From: SIG653 sp964509125
GTDB taxonomy: Bacteria; Bacillota; Clostridia; Oscillospirales; CAG-382
NCBI GenBank assembly: GCA_964509125.1
Contig: CAZDVZ010000062.1
Coordinates: 1-6,045, forward strand
Length of the DNA: 6,045 nt
Reading direction: 5' to 3'
The translations under genes and the position numbers were made by a program. The notes beneath the pieces are model-generated. The model saw nothing but the letters and a program-made list of their open reading frames with translations, was not told where the DNA came from and ran no database searches. Below are positions 1 through 5,839 of this stretch, piece by piece; the first letter of the stretch is position 1; each line of letters begins with the position of its first letter.

Positions 1-1
1 C

Positions 2-511
2 GGCGAGGAATACCATACTACCTACGGTACCAATATTGAGGAGGATGGTGAGTATGAATTTATCCCTGCAAAAACAGTTAAGTTTGAGCCCGGATATGTG
101 ATCTACTTCGATGTGGGCGAGAGTATGGACTATATCGAATATCAGGAAATCGTTGCGGGCGGTAAGGTTGAGAGACCTGCCGATCCGACGCTGAGCGGCT
201 ACACCTTCGGCGGATGGTACACCGATGAAGCGTACACCGTAGCTTGCGATTTTGATACGCCGGTAACCGAAGATCTTTGGCTGTATGCCAAGTGGGTGCC
301 TGTTACAGCAGATGATGGTAATACCCCCTCTGATGGCACACAGGCGGACAATGATGCAGAAAAGGATGATAATACAACATCCGACACCACTTTTCCGCAG
401 ACCGGTGACAACAGTAATCTGTGGCTGTGGGTAGCACTCCTGTTCGTAAGCGGCGGTTTGAGTGTTACACTGACCGTCTATGACAGAAAGAGAAAAGCAG
501 TTAAGAGATAA
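2..511 (+). CDS. C-terminal part of a sortase-anchored surface protein with an InlB-type repeat (5' end outside window)
   Basis: The frame is open from the first bases of the window to a TAA at 509-511, so this is the last 169 codons of a larger gene; the GTG at 98 is internal, not a start. The protein shows one InlB B-repeat (Listeria-Bacteroides repeat, Flg_new), recognised by GYTFGGWYTD, the FDTPVTEDLWLYAKW strand and the preceding PADPT; its N-terminal strand is degenerate (FDVGES in place of the usual Asn-Gly-Gly turn). A Thr/Asp/Asn-rich linker follows, then FPQTG at 392-406, a hydrophobic helix (about LWLWVALLFVSGG) and a basic tail ending KRKAVKR. That is the standard sorting-signal layout, with Phe replacing the Leu of LPXTG. 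By family, such proteins are exported, cut by sortase between Thr and Gly, and bound to peptidoglycan, often as adhesins. The ligand cannot be told from this fragment. GC is about 50% (my count over 1-360), higher than the genes downstream. Confidence 0.85.
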   Translation, partial: GEEYHTTYGTNIEEDGEYEFIPAKTVKFEPGYVIYFDVGESMDYIEYQEIVAGGKVERPADPTLSGYTFGGWYTDEAYTVACDFDTPVTEDLWLYAKWVPVTADDGNTPSDGTQADNDAEKDDNTTSDTTFPQTGDNSNLWLWVALLFVSGGLSVTLTVYDRKRKAVKR

Positions 512-530
512 ATCAATAGTTAACAGCCGA

Positions 531-562
531 GGGCGATGACTTTTTTGAGTCACCGCCCTTTT
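531..562 (+). terminator. Rho-independent terminator of the surface-protein gene
   Basis: The arms GGGCGATGAC (531-540) and GTCACCGCCC (549-558) pair at nine of ten positions, with one A-C mismatch, around an 8-base loop. TTTT follows directly at 559-562. It begins 19 bases after the stop codon and separates this gene from spoVT. Confidence 0.8.
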
Positions 563-604
563 CGTATCTCGATTTGAAAATTTAAAAACAATTGAAAATT
601 CTAC

Positions 605-633
605 TCATAATTTTTACAAAAAGTGTGATACTA
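605..633 (+). promoter_or_regulatory. Sigma-G-like promoter of spoVT
   Basis: The -10-like GATACTA (627-633) differs at one position from the sigma-F/G -10 consensus CATACTA. Exactly 17 bases upstream, TCATA (605-609) matches four of five positions of the sigma-G -35 pattern GHATR. The expected start, near 640, leaves a leader of about 30 bases with the ribosome site at 656-662. In Bacillus subtilis spoVT is transcribed by sigma-G in the forespore, which fits. The region is AT-rich, so a chance match is possible. Confidence 0.5.
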
Positions 634-641
634 ATATCACA
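624..641 (+). promoter_or_regulatory. Palindrome over the spoVT -10 region, possible operator
   Basis: TGTGATACTAATATCACA is an inverted repeat with 7-base perfect arms (TGTGATA/TATCACA) and eight of nine positions paired. It covers the whole -10-like element of spoVT and the expected transcription start. It resembles a CRP/FNR-type half-site pair, but the TGTGA and TCACA halves are 8 bases apart rather than 6. SpoVT of B. subtilis is known to repress its own gene, so autoregulation is one option. The regulator is not identified by the sequence. Confidence 0.45.
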
Positions 642-671
642 TTAAAATAGTAAAAAGAGGAGATTTATATT

Positions 672-1214
672 ATGAAAGCAACAGGAATCGTGAGAAGAAT
701 AGACGAATTGGGAAGAGTTGTAATACCCAAGGAAATAAGGCGAACTTTAAGGCTTAGAGACGGCGAACCGTTGGAGATATACACGGGTAAGGATGGAGAA
801 GTGGTATTTAAAAAATATTCTCCGGTAGGTGATGTGGGAGCGTTTACTGCGCAATACGCGGACGCGATAAACAAAAGCAGCGGCATACCCGTGGTAATAT
901 GTGACAAGGACAGTGTAATTGCCGTTTCGGGCGCGCCTAAGCGTGATCTTTTAGAAAAGCGTATCTCCACGTCTTTGGCAAGCCTTTTGGAAAAACGCCA
1001 GAGCTTTGTTGCGGGGGTAAATTCATCTGATGTACCCTCCATAACAGAGGATGGAGAGGGAAGATTATCCTTCCTCTCGCCTATCGTTGCCGATGGTACG
1101 GTTGTTGGAGGAGTTATGAGTGTTGCGGGCGAAAGCGGCCATGTTCCAAGCGAAACGGAACAAAAGCTCATTTCAACGGGAGCAATTTTCTTGTCGAAAC
1201 AGCTTGAAGTTTAA
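672..1214 (+). CDS. spoVT: Stage V sporulation protein T, forespore transcription regulator
   Basis: The 180-residue product is close to the 178 residues of B. subtilis SpoVT. Residues 1-50 are a SpoVT-AbrB swapped-hairpin DNA-binding domain with the hallmark MKATGIVRRIDELGRVVIPK start, then EIRRTLRLRDGEPLEIY and the GEVVFKKYSP strand that closes the domain. Residues about 55-178 form the GAF-like domain typical of SpoVT and absent from the shorter AbrB and Abh; VVICDKDSVIAVSG and SPIVADGTVVGGVMSV are its recognisable strands. By family it is a tetrameric regulator that activates or represses sigma-G-dependent genes late in forespore development. The start is fixed by the conserved MKATG and by AGAGGAG at 656-662, nine bases upstream. 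The gene stands alone between two terminators, with a sigma-G-like promoter and an overlapping palindrome. Nothing in it looks damaged. Confidence 0.96.
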   Translation: MKATGIVRRIDELGRVVIPKEIRRTLRLRDGEPLEIYTGKDGEVVFKKYSPVGDVGAFTAQYADAINKSSGIPVVICDKDSVIAVSGAPKRDLLEKRISTSLASLLEKRQSFVAGVNSSDVPSITEDGEGRLSFLSPIVADGTVVGGVMSVAGESGHVPSETEQKLISTGAIFLSKQLEV

Positions 1215-1233
1215 TAGAATTGAAGTTTTTATG

Positions 1234-1277
1234 GGAGATGTCAAAAACGGTTGTGTTTTTTGCATCTCCGCTTTTTT
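1234..1277 (+). terminator. Rho-independent terminator of spoVT
   Basis: GGAGATG (1234-1240) pairs with CATCTCC (1263-1269). After a short internal mismatch, AAAAAC (1243-1248) pairs with GTTTTT (1255-1260). A run of six T follows at 1272-1277. It lies 20 bases after the spoVT stop codon. Confidence 0.85.
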
Positions 1278-1320
1278 GTCCCCGAAATTAAACACAATGA
1301 TATATACGCAGAAGTTTCAT

Positions 1321-1359
1321 CTGTTTTTTCTGTGTTAAGAGAAAATACACAAAAAACAG
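1321..1359. repeat. Inverted repeat abutting the -35 of the LRR-dockerin gene
   Basis: CTGTTTTTT (1321-1329) is the exact reverse complement of AAAAAACAG (1351-1359). After a 2-base bulge, GTGT (1332-1335) also pairs with ACAC (1347-1350), leaving an 11-base AT-rich loop. The right arm ends one base before the TTGAAC -35 element. No T-run follows on the + strand, so it is not a terminator of spoVT, which has its own. It could be a binding site for a regulator of the downstream gene, or a chance structure in an AT-rich spacer. Confidence 0.4.
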
Positions 1360-1388
1360 TTGAACAAGAAAAAGAAAACGGTTATAAT
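1360..1388 (+). promoter_or_regulatory. Sigma-A promoter of the LRR-dockerin gene
   Basis: TTGAAC (1360-1365) and a perfect TATAAT (1383-1388) are separated by the optimal 17 bases. Transcription should start near 1395, about 30 bases before the ATG. The strength and the housekeeping type predict expression in growing cells, unlike the sporulation genes on either side. Confidence 0.85.
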
Positions 1389-1426
1389 TAAAGTGCAAAC
1401 AAAAATAAAACAAGGAGAAAGAATTT

Positions 1427-3760
1427 ATGTTTAATAATAAATATTGCAAAAGGTTTTTTTCTGTTTTCCTTAGCTTGATAATGACCGTTAGCTTGGTTTT
1501 TGCTTCCGGTTCGTTGGGTGGTTTGGTTTCTGCCAATACTCAATCGGGAGATTGGACATATTATCTGGACGAAAGCACAGGGAAGGCGTTTATTGTTAAT
1601 TATACAGGTACAGATTCTAATGTTACCGTTCCGTCTTCGTTGGATGGATATTCTGTAGGTACATTAGGCTTTGGTGCTTTTGCGGAAAACAGCCACATAA
1701 CGTCTGTCACTGTTTCGGAGGGCATTTCCGAAATTCAGATAAGCTGTTTTGCTTCTTGTTATAATCTTGAAACGGTAAGCATTCCTTCTTCTGTAAAAAC
1801 TCTTGGCGGAAGCGCGTTTTTCGGATGCTCATCCCTTACTTCCGTAACTATCGGAAGCGGAATAACTTCTGTTCCCGTGTATTTGTTCTATAATTGCACT
1901 TCTCTTACATCTGTAACTTTCGGTGCGAGTATTACAAGCGTAGGCGAGGGCGCTTTCGGCAATTGTACGTCTTTGGGCTCTTTTGCTATCCCCACCTCTG
2001 TTATAACTATTGAGAAAAAAGCGTTTGAGGGATGTTCTTCCCTTACTTCTGTTTCCATCCCTGAAAAAACTACATTTGTAGGAGAGTATGCTTTTAATAA
2101 TTGCAGTTCTCTTTCTAAAGTTACCATATCGTCATCTTCCGCTTACATTGGTGAGGACGCTTTTGCAGGAACGGCTTTTTATAACAATAGTTCCAATTGG
2201 AGCAACGGATGTTTGGTAAGTTCGGGCTATTTGGTAGCGATAAAAGAACAGAGCGATATTGTTGTACCGGAAGGTGTTACCGTTATTGTAAACGGGGCTT
2301 TCAACAATAACACCGTTAAAACGGTAACTATTCCTGCCACGGTAACTTATTTTGCGGAAAATCCTTTTTTGGGAGCTGCTTCCCTTGAAGCAATAAATGT
2401 AAATTCCGCTAATCCCGCTTTTTCTTCTGTGGAAGGTATGCTTCTCAGGAAAAGCGATTCTGCACTTGTTATATATCCACCGAATAAAAGCGGAGATTCT
2501 TGTGTGATTCCCGCCTCTGTGAAGAAAATAGCCGCAAACGCATTTGAAAACAATACCTACGTTAAAGCCGTTTCCATTCCTTCTTCTTTAACGGAAATAG
2601 AAGCAAACGCATTTAACGGTTGCTTAAAGCTTGAGAGCGTTTCCATGTCTCAGGGTTTAAATACCATTGGGGAAAAAGCTTTTTTCGGGTGCTCGGCTTT
2701 AAAAACCGTAACGCTTCCCGACACGGTTTCAACTGTTGGAATTTTTGCTTTCGGTAACTGTACCGCCCTTGAAAATGTATCGGTTTCAGGCGGAATGACA
2801 GTGATCCCCACAGGTATGTTTTCCGGCTGTACTTCTCTTAAATCGGTTACTTTAAAATCCGGGATAACAAGAATATCATATGAGGCATTTAAGGGATGCA
2901 CTTCTCTTGCGGAAATAACAATTCCCGAAAGTGTTGTTAGCGTGGAAGGCTATTCATTCTCAAATTGCTCTGCTCTGCAAAGCATAAAGCTTTGTGCCGG
3001 CGTGGAAAGCAACGCCTTTGAAAATTGCGTTTCTCTAAAAACGCTCGTTTTGGAATCCGGAACAAACGCCATAGGAAATTATGCGTTTAACGGATGTACT
3101 TCTCTTTCATCTGTTACTTTCCCGTCCACTCTCACTTCCATAGGAGCATATTCGTTTTTAAATTGTAGGGCTTTAAATGAAGTTGTAATACCCACGTCTG
3201 TGGAATTTATTGGATATTATGCTTTGGGATATCTGCAAACAGGCGGCGTTTATGAAAAGAATACAGATTTTGTTGTAAAAGGCAATTATTATTCCACCGC
3301 CGATGATTATGCTTCGCAAAACGGATTCACTTTTGAAAGTTTGGATGTGGAATCTCCCGGCGATATGAGTTTGAATAACGCAAAGAGGATTTTGTATTTA
3401 AACGCTTTAAAAGTTACTCCTGAATATTTTGTTTCGTATATGAATTATTTGGGAAATGAATGTACTGTAACGAAAAGCGACGGAAGCCAGATTGCAACAG
3501 GAAAATATATGGGTACCGGATGCAAGATCACCATTAACGAAATTAAGTACACTTTGGTGATCAAAGGCGATACAACAGGCGACGGAATCCTTACTTCGTC
3601 TGATTATTTGCAAGTAAAAAAAGCATTCCTCAAAATGTACGAGCTGGATGAGTATGCATTTGATGCCGCAGACGTTGAGGACAATGATAAGATCACTTCC
3701 ACTGATTATATGAGAATCAAGCTTCATTTTTTGGGGCAGTATGATATTTTTGGCGATTAA
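1427..3760 (+). CDS. Secreted BspA-type leucine-rich repeat protein with C-terminal dockerin
   Basis: The start is the ATG preceded nine bases upstream by AAGGAG (1412-1417). The 777-residue protein opens with a signal peptide: basic CKR, a hydrophobic stretch at about 10-34, and a likely cut after VSA (residue 36). About 20 repeats of 23-24 residues fill residues 64-600, of the form F-x-x-C-T-S-L-x-S-V-T-I-P-x-S-V-x-x-I-G-x-x-A-F. This is the LRR_5 (BspA) family, a solenoid often used for adhesion. Residues about 640-713 look like a small beta-rich spacer of the kind often found before clostridial dockerins. Residues 714-777 carry two duplicated calcium-loop and helix units, GDTTGDGILTSSDYLQVKKAFL and ADVEDNDKITSTDYMRIKLHFL (each given here only to its key span), as in type I dockerins. 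By family, a dockerin binds a cohesin on a scaffoldin or cell-surface protein. No catalytic domain is seen, so binding or attachment is the likely role; the ligand is unknown. It is monocistronic, with its own promoter and terminator. Confidence 0.9.
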   Translation: MFNNKYCKRFFSVFLSLIMTVSLVFASGSLGGLVSANTQSGDWTYYLDESTGKAFIVNYTGTDSNVTVPSSLDGYSVGTLGFGAFAENSHITSVTVSEGISEIQISCFASCYNLETVSIPSSVKTLGGSAFFGCSSLTSVTIGSGITSVPVYLFYNCTSLTSVTFGASITSVGEGAFGNCTSLGSFAIPTSVITIEKKAFEGCSSLTSVSIPEKTTFVGEYAFNNCSSLSKVTISSSSAYIGEDAFAGTAFYNNSSNWSNGCLVSSGYLVAIKEQSDIVVPEGVTVIVNGAFNNNTVKTVTIPATVTYFAENPFLGAASLEAINVNSANPAFSSVEGMLLRKSDSALVIYPPNKSGDSCVIPASVKKIAANAFENNTYVKAVSIPSSLTEIEANAFNGCLKLESVSMSQGLNTIGEKAFFGCSALKTVTLPDTVSTVGIFAFGNCTALENVSVSGGMTVIPTGMFSGCTSLKSVTLKSGITRISYEAFKGCTSLAEITIPESVVSVEGYSFSNCSALQSIKLCAGVESNAFENCVSLKTLVLESGTNAIGNYAFNGCTSLSSVTFPSTLTSIGAYSFLNCRALNEVVIPTSVEFIGYYALGYLQTGGVYEKNTDFVVKGNYYSTADDYASQNGFTFESLDVESPGDMSLNNAKRILYLNALKVTPEYFVSYMNYLGNECTVTKSDGSQIATGKYMGTGCKITINEIKYTLVIKGDTTGDGILTSSDYLQVKKAFLKMYELDEYAFDAADVEDNDKITSTDYMRIKLHFLGQYDIFGD
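1616..3226 (+). repeat. Array of about 20 LRR_5 coding repeats
   Basis: The repeats are clear in protein and partly visible in DNA: the run coding for C-T/S-S-L-T-S-V recurs as near copies around 1828, 1897, 2032 and 3097. Most units are 23-24 residues. Two are interrupted: about residues 246-291 (FAGTAFYNNSSN to VNGAF) and about residues 314-373 (FLGAASLEA to AANAF). These are about 20-36 residues longer than a standard unit and lack the Cys. One unit near residues 511-531 is about three residues short (KLCAGVESNAF). The consensus Cys in the F-x-x-C position is present in most others. Confidence 0.85.
3566..3757 (+). other. Dockerin-like domain coding segment of the LRR protein
   Basis: This segment encodes residues 714-777. 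Loop 1 is D715-T-T-G-D719-G-I-L-T-S-S-D726, with Asp at positions 1, 5 and 12 but Thr for the usual Asn at position 3. Loop 2 is D749-V-E751-D-N753-D-K-I-T-S-T-D760, with Glu and Asn at positions 3 and 5 and Asp in place of the near-universal Gly at position 6. Each loop is followed by an amphipathic helix (YLQVKKAFLK and YMRIKLHFLG). The 10-11 residue pairs that usually set cohesin choice are Ser-Ser and Ser-Thr. The two-fold repeat supports the dockerin call; the altered loops leave calcium affinity uncertain. Confidence 0.82.
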
Positions 3761-3788
3761 TAAAATATAAAGTCGGTACGTTTTGCAA

Positions 3789-3837
3789 CGGGGCTGTCTT
3801 AAGTGATATTCACACTTGAGGCAGTCCCGATCTTTTT
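3789..3837 (+). terminator. Strong Rho-independent terminator of the LRR-dockerin gene
   Basis: A 17-base left arm (3789-3805) pairs fully with 3813-3829, including three G-U wobbles, around a 7-base loop. TTTTT follows at 3833-3837. It begins 28 bases after the stop codon and should insulate spoIVA from the upstream sigma-A promoter. Confidence 0.9.
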
Positions 3838-3895
3838 AAAAAAATAATGTCAGTTTGTATATTTGATAATTTATAAAGCATTTTTACCCCTTTTG

Positions 3896-3924
3896 TCATA
3901 TGGTGAAAACATTTTGCATATCCA
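3896..3924 (+). promoter_or_regulatory. Sigma-E-like promoter of spoIVA
   Basis: TCATATG (3896-3902) matches six of seven positions of the sigma-E -35 consensus KMATATT. After exactly 14 bases, CATATCCA (3917-3924) keeps the CATA core of the -10 consensus CATACAHT, but matches only about five of eight positions overall. A start near 3931 leaves a leader of about 25 bases with the ribosome site at 3947-3951. B. subtilis spoIVA is transcribed by sigma-E in the mother cell, which agrees. A weaker alternative (GTATATT at 3857, CATTTTTA at 3879) also exists. Confidence 0.5.
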
Positions 3925-3956
3925 TATATCAAAAACCAAAATTTCCGGAGGAATAT

Positions 3957-5441
3957 ATGGTAAACGAGAAAAACGACATTTACAAGGACATAGCGACAAG
4001 AACAGGGGGAGATATATACATAGGCGTGGTAGGCCCTGTAAGGACGGGAAAAAGTACATTTATTAAAAAATTCATGGAAAAAGTCGTGTTACCCAACATA
4101 GAAGATTCTTATGTCAAAGACAGGGCTAACGACGAAATGCCTCAGTCTGCCACAGGACGCACCGTAATGACTACAGAGCCAAAGTTTATTCCCGATGAAG
4201 CTGTGGAGCTTACGATAAAAGATAATGTTTCATTTAGAATCAAACTGGTAGACTGTGTTGGATATCTGGTAGACGGCGCCTTGGGACATACGGAGGACGG
4301 CGAGCCGAGAATGGTTATGACACCGTGGTTAAAGGAGCGCGTGCCGTTTGAAACTGCGGCAGAAATGGGAACAAAGAAAGTTATCGAAGAACACTCCACC
4401 ATTGGCGTTTTGATCACTACAGACGGAAGTATTTGCGACATTCCCCGCGAGAGCTACGTGGATGGGGAGAAAAAGGCGATTGAGCAACTTAAGGCGATAA
4501 AAAAGCCTTTTGTAATTTTGGTCAATTCTAAAAATCCATCTTCTGATAATGTAAAAGAACTTTGCGAAGGTCTGGAGAAAGAATACGGTGTTTCCGCAAT
4601 ACCTACAGACTGCTTTAATTTGACGGAAAAAGATATAAAAGAGATTTTGTCTGTAATTTTAATGGAATTTCCCGTTAAAGAAATAAATGTCTCTGTGCCC
4701 GAATGGATAAGAAGCCTTCCCGACGATCATCCTCTTAAAACTCAAATATTGACCGGTATCAGAACATCGGGAGAAAACATATCAAAAGTGCGTCACATAT
4801 CCACCGCTTTCGACGGATTCGAAGACAATGAATGGAAGGCGGCGGTAAAACCCGAAAAAATACTTTTGGGCAAAGGAAAAGGTTTTCTTTCCGTCGTAGT
4901 TCCCGAAAATGTCTTTTACGATATTCTAAGTGCACAAAGCGGGTTTGAAATCCACGGCAAAGAAAGTCTTTCGTCGCTTCTTACCTCTCTATCCAAGGTG
5001 AAAGCCGAATACGACAAGATCGCAGACGCCATTGAAGAACTAAACGAAACGGGGTATGGCATTGTTATGCCTACCATCGATGAGCTTTCCTTGGAGGAAC
5101 CGGAGATAGTTAAACAATCCGGGGGATATGGGGTGAAATTAAAAGCATCGGCTCCATCGATACATCTGATTAAAGCGAACATAGAAACCGAAGTAAGTCC
5201 CATGGTGGGAACCGAGCTTCAAAGCGAGGAACTTGTTAAATTTCTTCTCAAAGAGTTTGAGGAGGATCCGAAACGTATATGGGAATCAAATATGTTTGGT
5301 AAAACACTTCACGAACTTGTAAGAGAGGGCTTGAACAGCAAGATCGCCCATATGCCCTCTGACGCCAGAACAAAGCTTTCGGAAACACTTCAAAAGGTTA
5401 TAAATGAAGGCAGCGGCGGCATGATCTGCATTTTATTATAA
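3957..5441 (+). CDS. spoIVA: Stage IV sporulation protein A, spore-coat basement ATPase
   Basis: From the ATG at 3957 the product has 494 residues, against 492 in B. subtilis. The frame runs open to an ATG at 3900, but that start would lie inside the likely promoter and lacks a ribosome site; 3957 has GGAGG at 3947-3951 and gives the conserved N-terminus ending in DIYKDIATRTGGDIYIG. The N-terminal P-loop domain has Walker A G26-PVRTG-K32-S-T34, the threonine pair T72-T73 in TVMTTEPKFIP, and Walker B IKLVD99. The middle and C-terminal domains follow, ending in the conserved GGMICILL tail. By family, SpoIVA is made in the mother cell, is recruited to the forespore by SpoVM, and polymerises using ATP hydrolysis into the basement layer under the coat; it is also needed for cortex formation. 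All key residues are present. The PRC-barrel gene follows after 36 bases, probably on the same transcript. Confidence 0.97.
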   Translation: MVNEKNDIYKDIATRTGGDIYIGVVGPVRTGKSTFIKKFMEKVVLPNIEDSYVKDRANDEMPQSATGRTVMTTEPKFIPDEAVELTIKDNVSFRIKLVDCVGYLVDGALGHTEDGEPRMVMTPWLKERVPFETAAEMGTKKVIEEHSTIGVLITTDGSICDIPRESYVDGEKKAIEQLKAIKKPFVILVNSKNPSSDNVKELCEGLEKEYGVSAIPTDCFNLTEKDIKEILSVILMEFPVKEINVSVPEWIRSLPDDHPLKTQILTGIRTSGENISKVRHISTAFDGFEDNEWKAAVKPEKILLGKGKGFLSVVVPENVFYDILSAQSGFEIHGKESLSSLLTSLSKVKAEYDKIADAIEELNETGYGIVMPTIDELSLEEPEIVKQSGGYGVKLKASAPSIHLIKANIETEVSPMVGTELQSEELVKFLLKEFEEDPKRIWESNMFGKTLHELVREGLNSKIAHMPSDARTKLSETLQKVINEGSGGMICILL

Positions 5442-5477
5442 ACCGTATATCGCTTTTTTAAGGAAGGAGGAGAAAAT

Positions 5478-5741
5478 ATGGCTCACACTTTTAATATGCT
5501 TAAAGATAAAGAGGTGATATCCGTCACGGACGGAAGGCGTTTAGGGTACATAATAGACGTGGAGATCGATCTGAGCTGTGGAAGAATACTTTCCATAATT
5601 CTTCCCCCACCGGGTAAATACTTCACTCTGTTTTCGGGAAAGGAAAATTGCAGGATTCCTTGGGATCACATTGAAAAGATCGGAAACGATATTATTCTTG
5701 TTAAAAATTTTGAATTACTTTGCGATCGCAAAAAATGTTGA
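5478..5741 (+). CDS. YlmC/YmxH-family PRC-barrel sporulation protein
   Basis: The 87-residue product fills the usual 80-90 residues of this family and is essentially one PRC-barrel beta domain. Recognisable parts are the first strand with VTDGRRLGYIIDVEID (about residues 17-32), the GRILSIILP strand, and the closing IPWDHIEKIGNDIILVK (about 60-76). The start has AAGGAGG at 5464-5470, seven bases upstream. The family occurs in endospore formers, and members are annotated as sporulation proteins by association; no reaction or partner is established. It follows spoIVA by 36 bases with no terminator between, so mother-cell expression from the spoIVA promoter is likely. It is soluble, with no signal or membrane segment. 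Whether it is the YlmC or the YmxH paralogue cannot be decided from this window. Confidence 0.88.
   Translation: MAHTFNMLKDKEVISVTDGRRLGYIIDVEIDLSCGRILSIILPPPGKYFTLFSGKENCRIPWDHIEKIGNDIILVKNFELLCDRKKC
5719..5732. repeat. Perfect 14-base palindrome at the end of the PRC-barrel gene
   Basis: TTTGCGATCGCAAA reads the same on both strands and lies within the last codons of the PRC-barrel gene. It could form only a 5-base stem with a GATC loop, and the T-rich runs begin about 18 bases later, so it is a poor terminator. No clear terminator follows this gene. Confidence 0.5.
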
Positions 5742-5766
5742 TAATGATATTTTTTCCTTTTTTATA

Positions 5767-5794
5767 TTGAAATTTTTCTTTTTTTATGTATAAT
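5767..5794 (+). promoter_or_regulatory. Sigma-A-like promoter of the lipoprotein gene
   Basis: TTGAAA (5767-5772) and a perfect TATAAT (5789-5794) are 16 bases apart. Transcription would start near 5801, about 40 bases before the ATG. The surrounding spacer (5742-5839) is very T-rich and shows no other clear site. Confidence 0.7.
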
Positions 5795-5839
5795 TAAACT
5801 TGTAAGTTAAAAAAAGTTAGATTGAAAGGATGTTTATTT

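Noticed and set aside
98..511. A separate 137-residue gene starting at GTG 98
   Set aside because: The frame continues open to the window start with sequence in character with the same protein, and no ribosome site stands before the GTG; it is the end of a larger gene.
624..641. Standard CRP/FNR-type binding site
   Set aside because: The TGTGA and TCACA halves are present but 8 bases apart, not 6; kept only as an unassigned palindrome.
665..1171. A 168-codon - strand frame opposite spoVT
   Set aside because: It is a shadow of a clearly conserved gene, with no ribosome site or recognisable domain.
1120..1338. A 72-codon + strand frame overlapping the end of spoVT
   Set aside because: It overlaps spoVT in another frame, crosses its terminator hairpin and resembles no protein I know.
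1321..1359. Second terminator for spoVT
   Set aside because: No T-run follows the right arm on the + strand, and a complete terminator already lies at 1234-1277.
1278..1426. Riboswitch or small RNA in the spacer before the LRR gene
   Set aside because: Apart from the promoter, the inverted repeat and the ribosome site, nothing resembles a known riboswitch core; the predicted leader is only about 30 bases.
1888..2901. Several - strand frames opposite the LRR gene
   Set aside because: They repeat at the LRR period and arise from the repetitive codon pattern of the + strand gene.
3900..3956. Extension of spoIVA to the ATG at 3900 (19 extra residues)
   Set aside because: No ribosome site precedes it, it overlaps the likely promoter, and the extra residues have no counterpart in SpoIVA, whereas 3957 has GGAGG and gives the family length.
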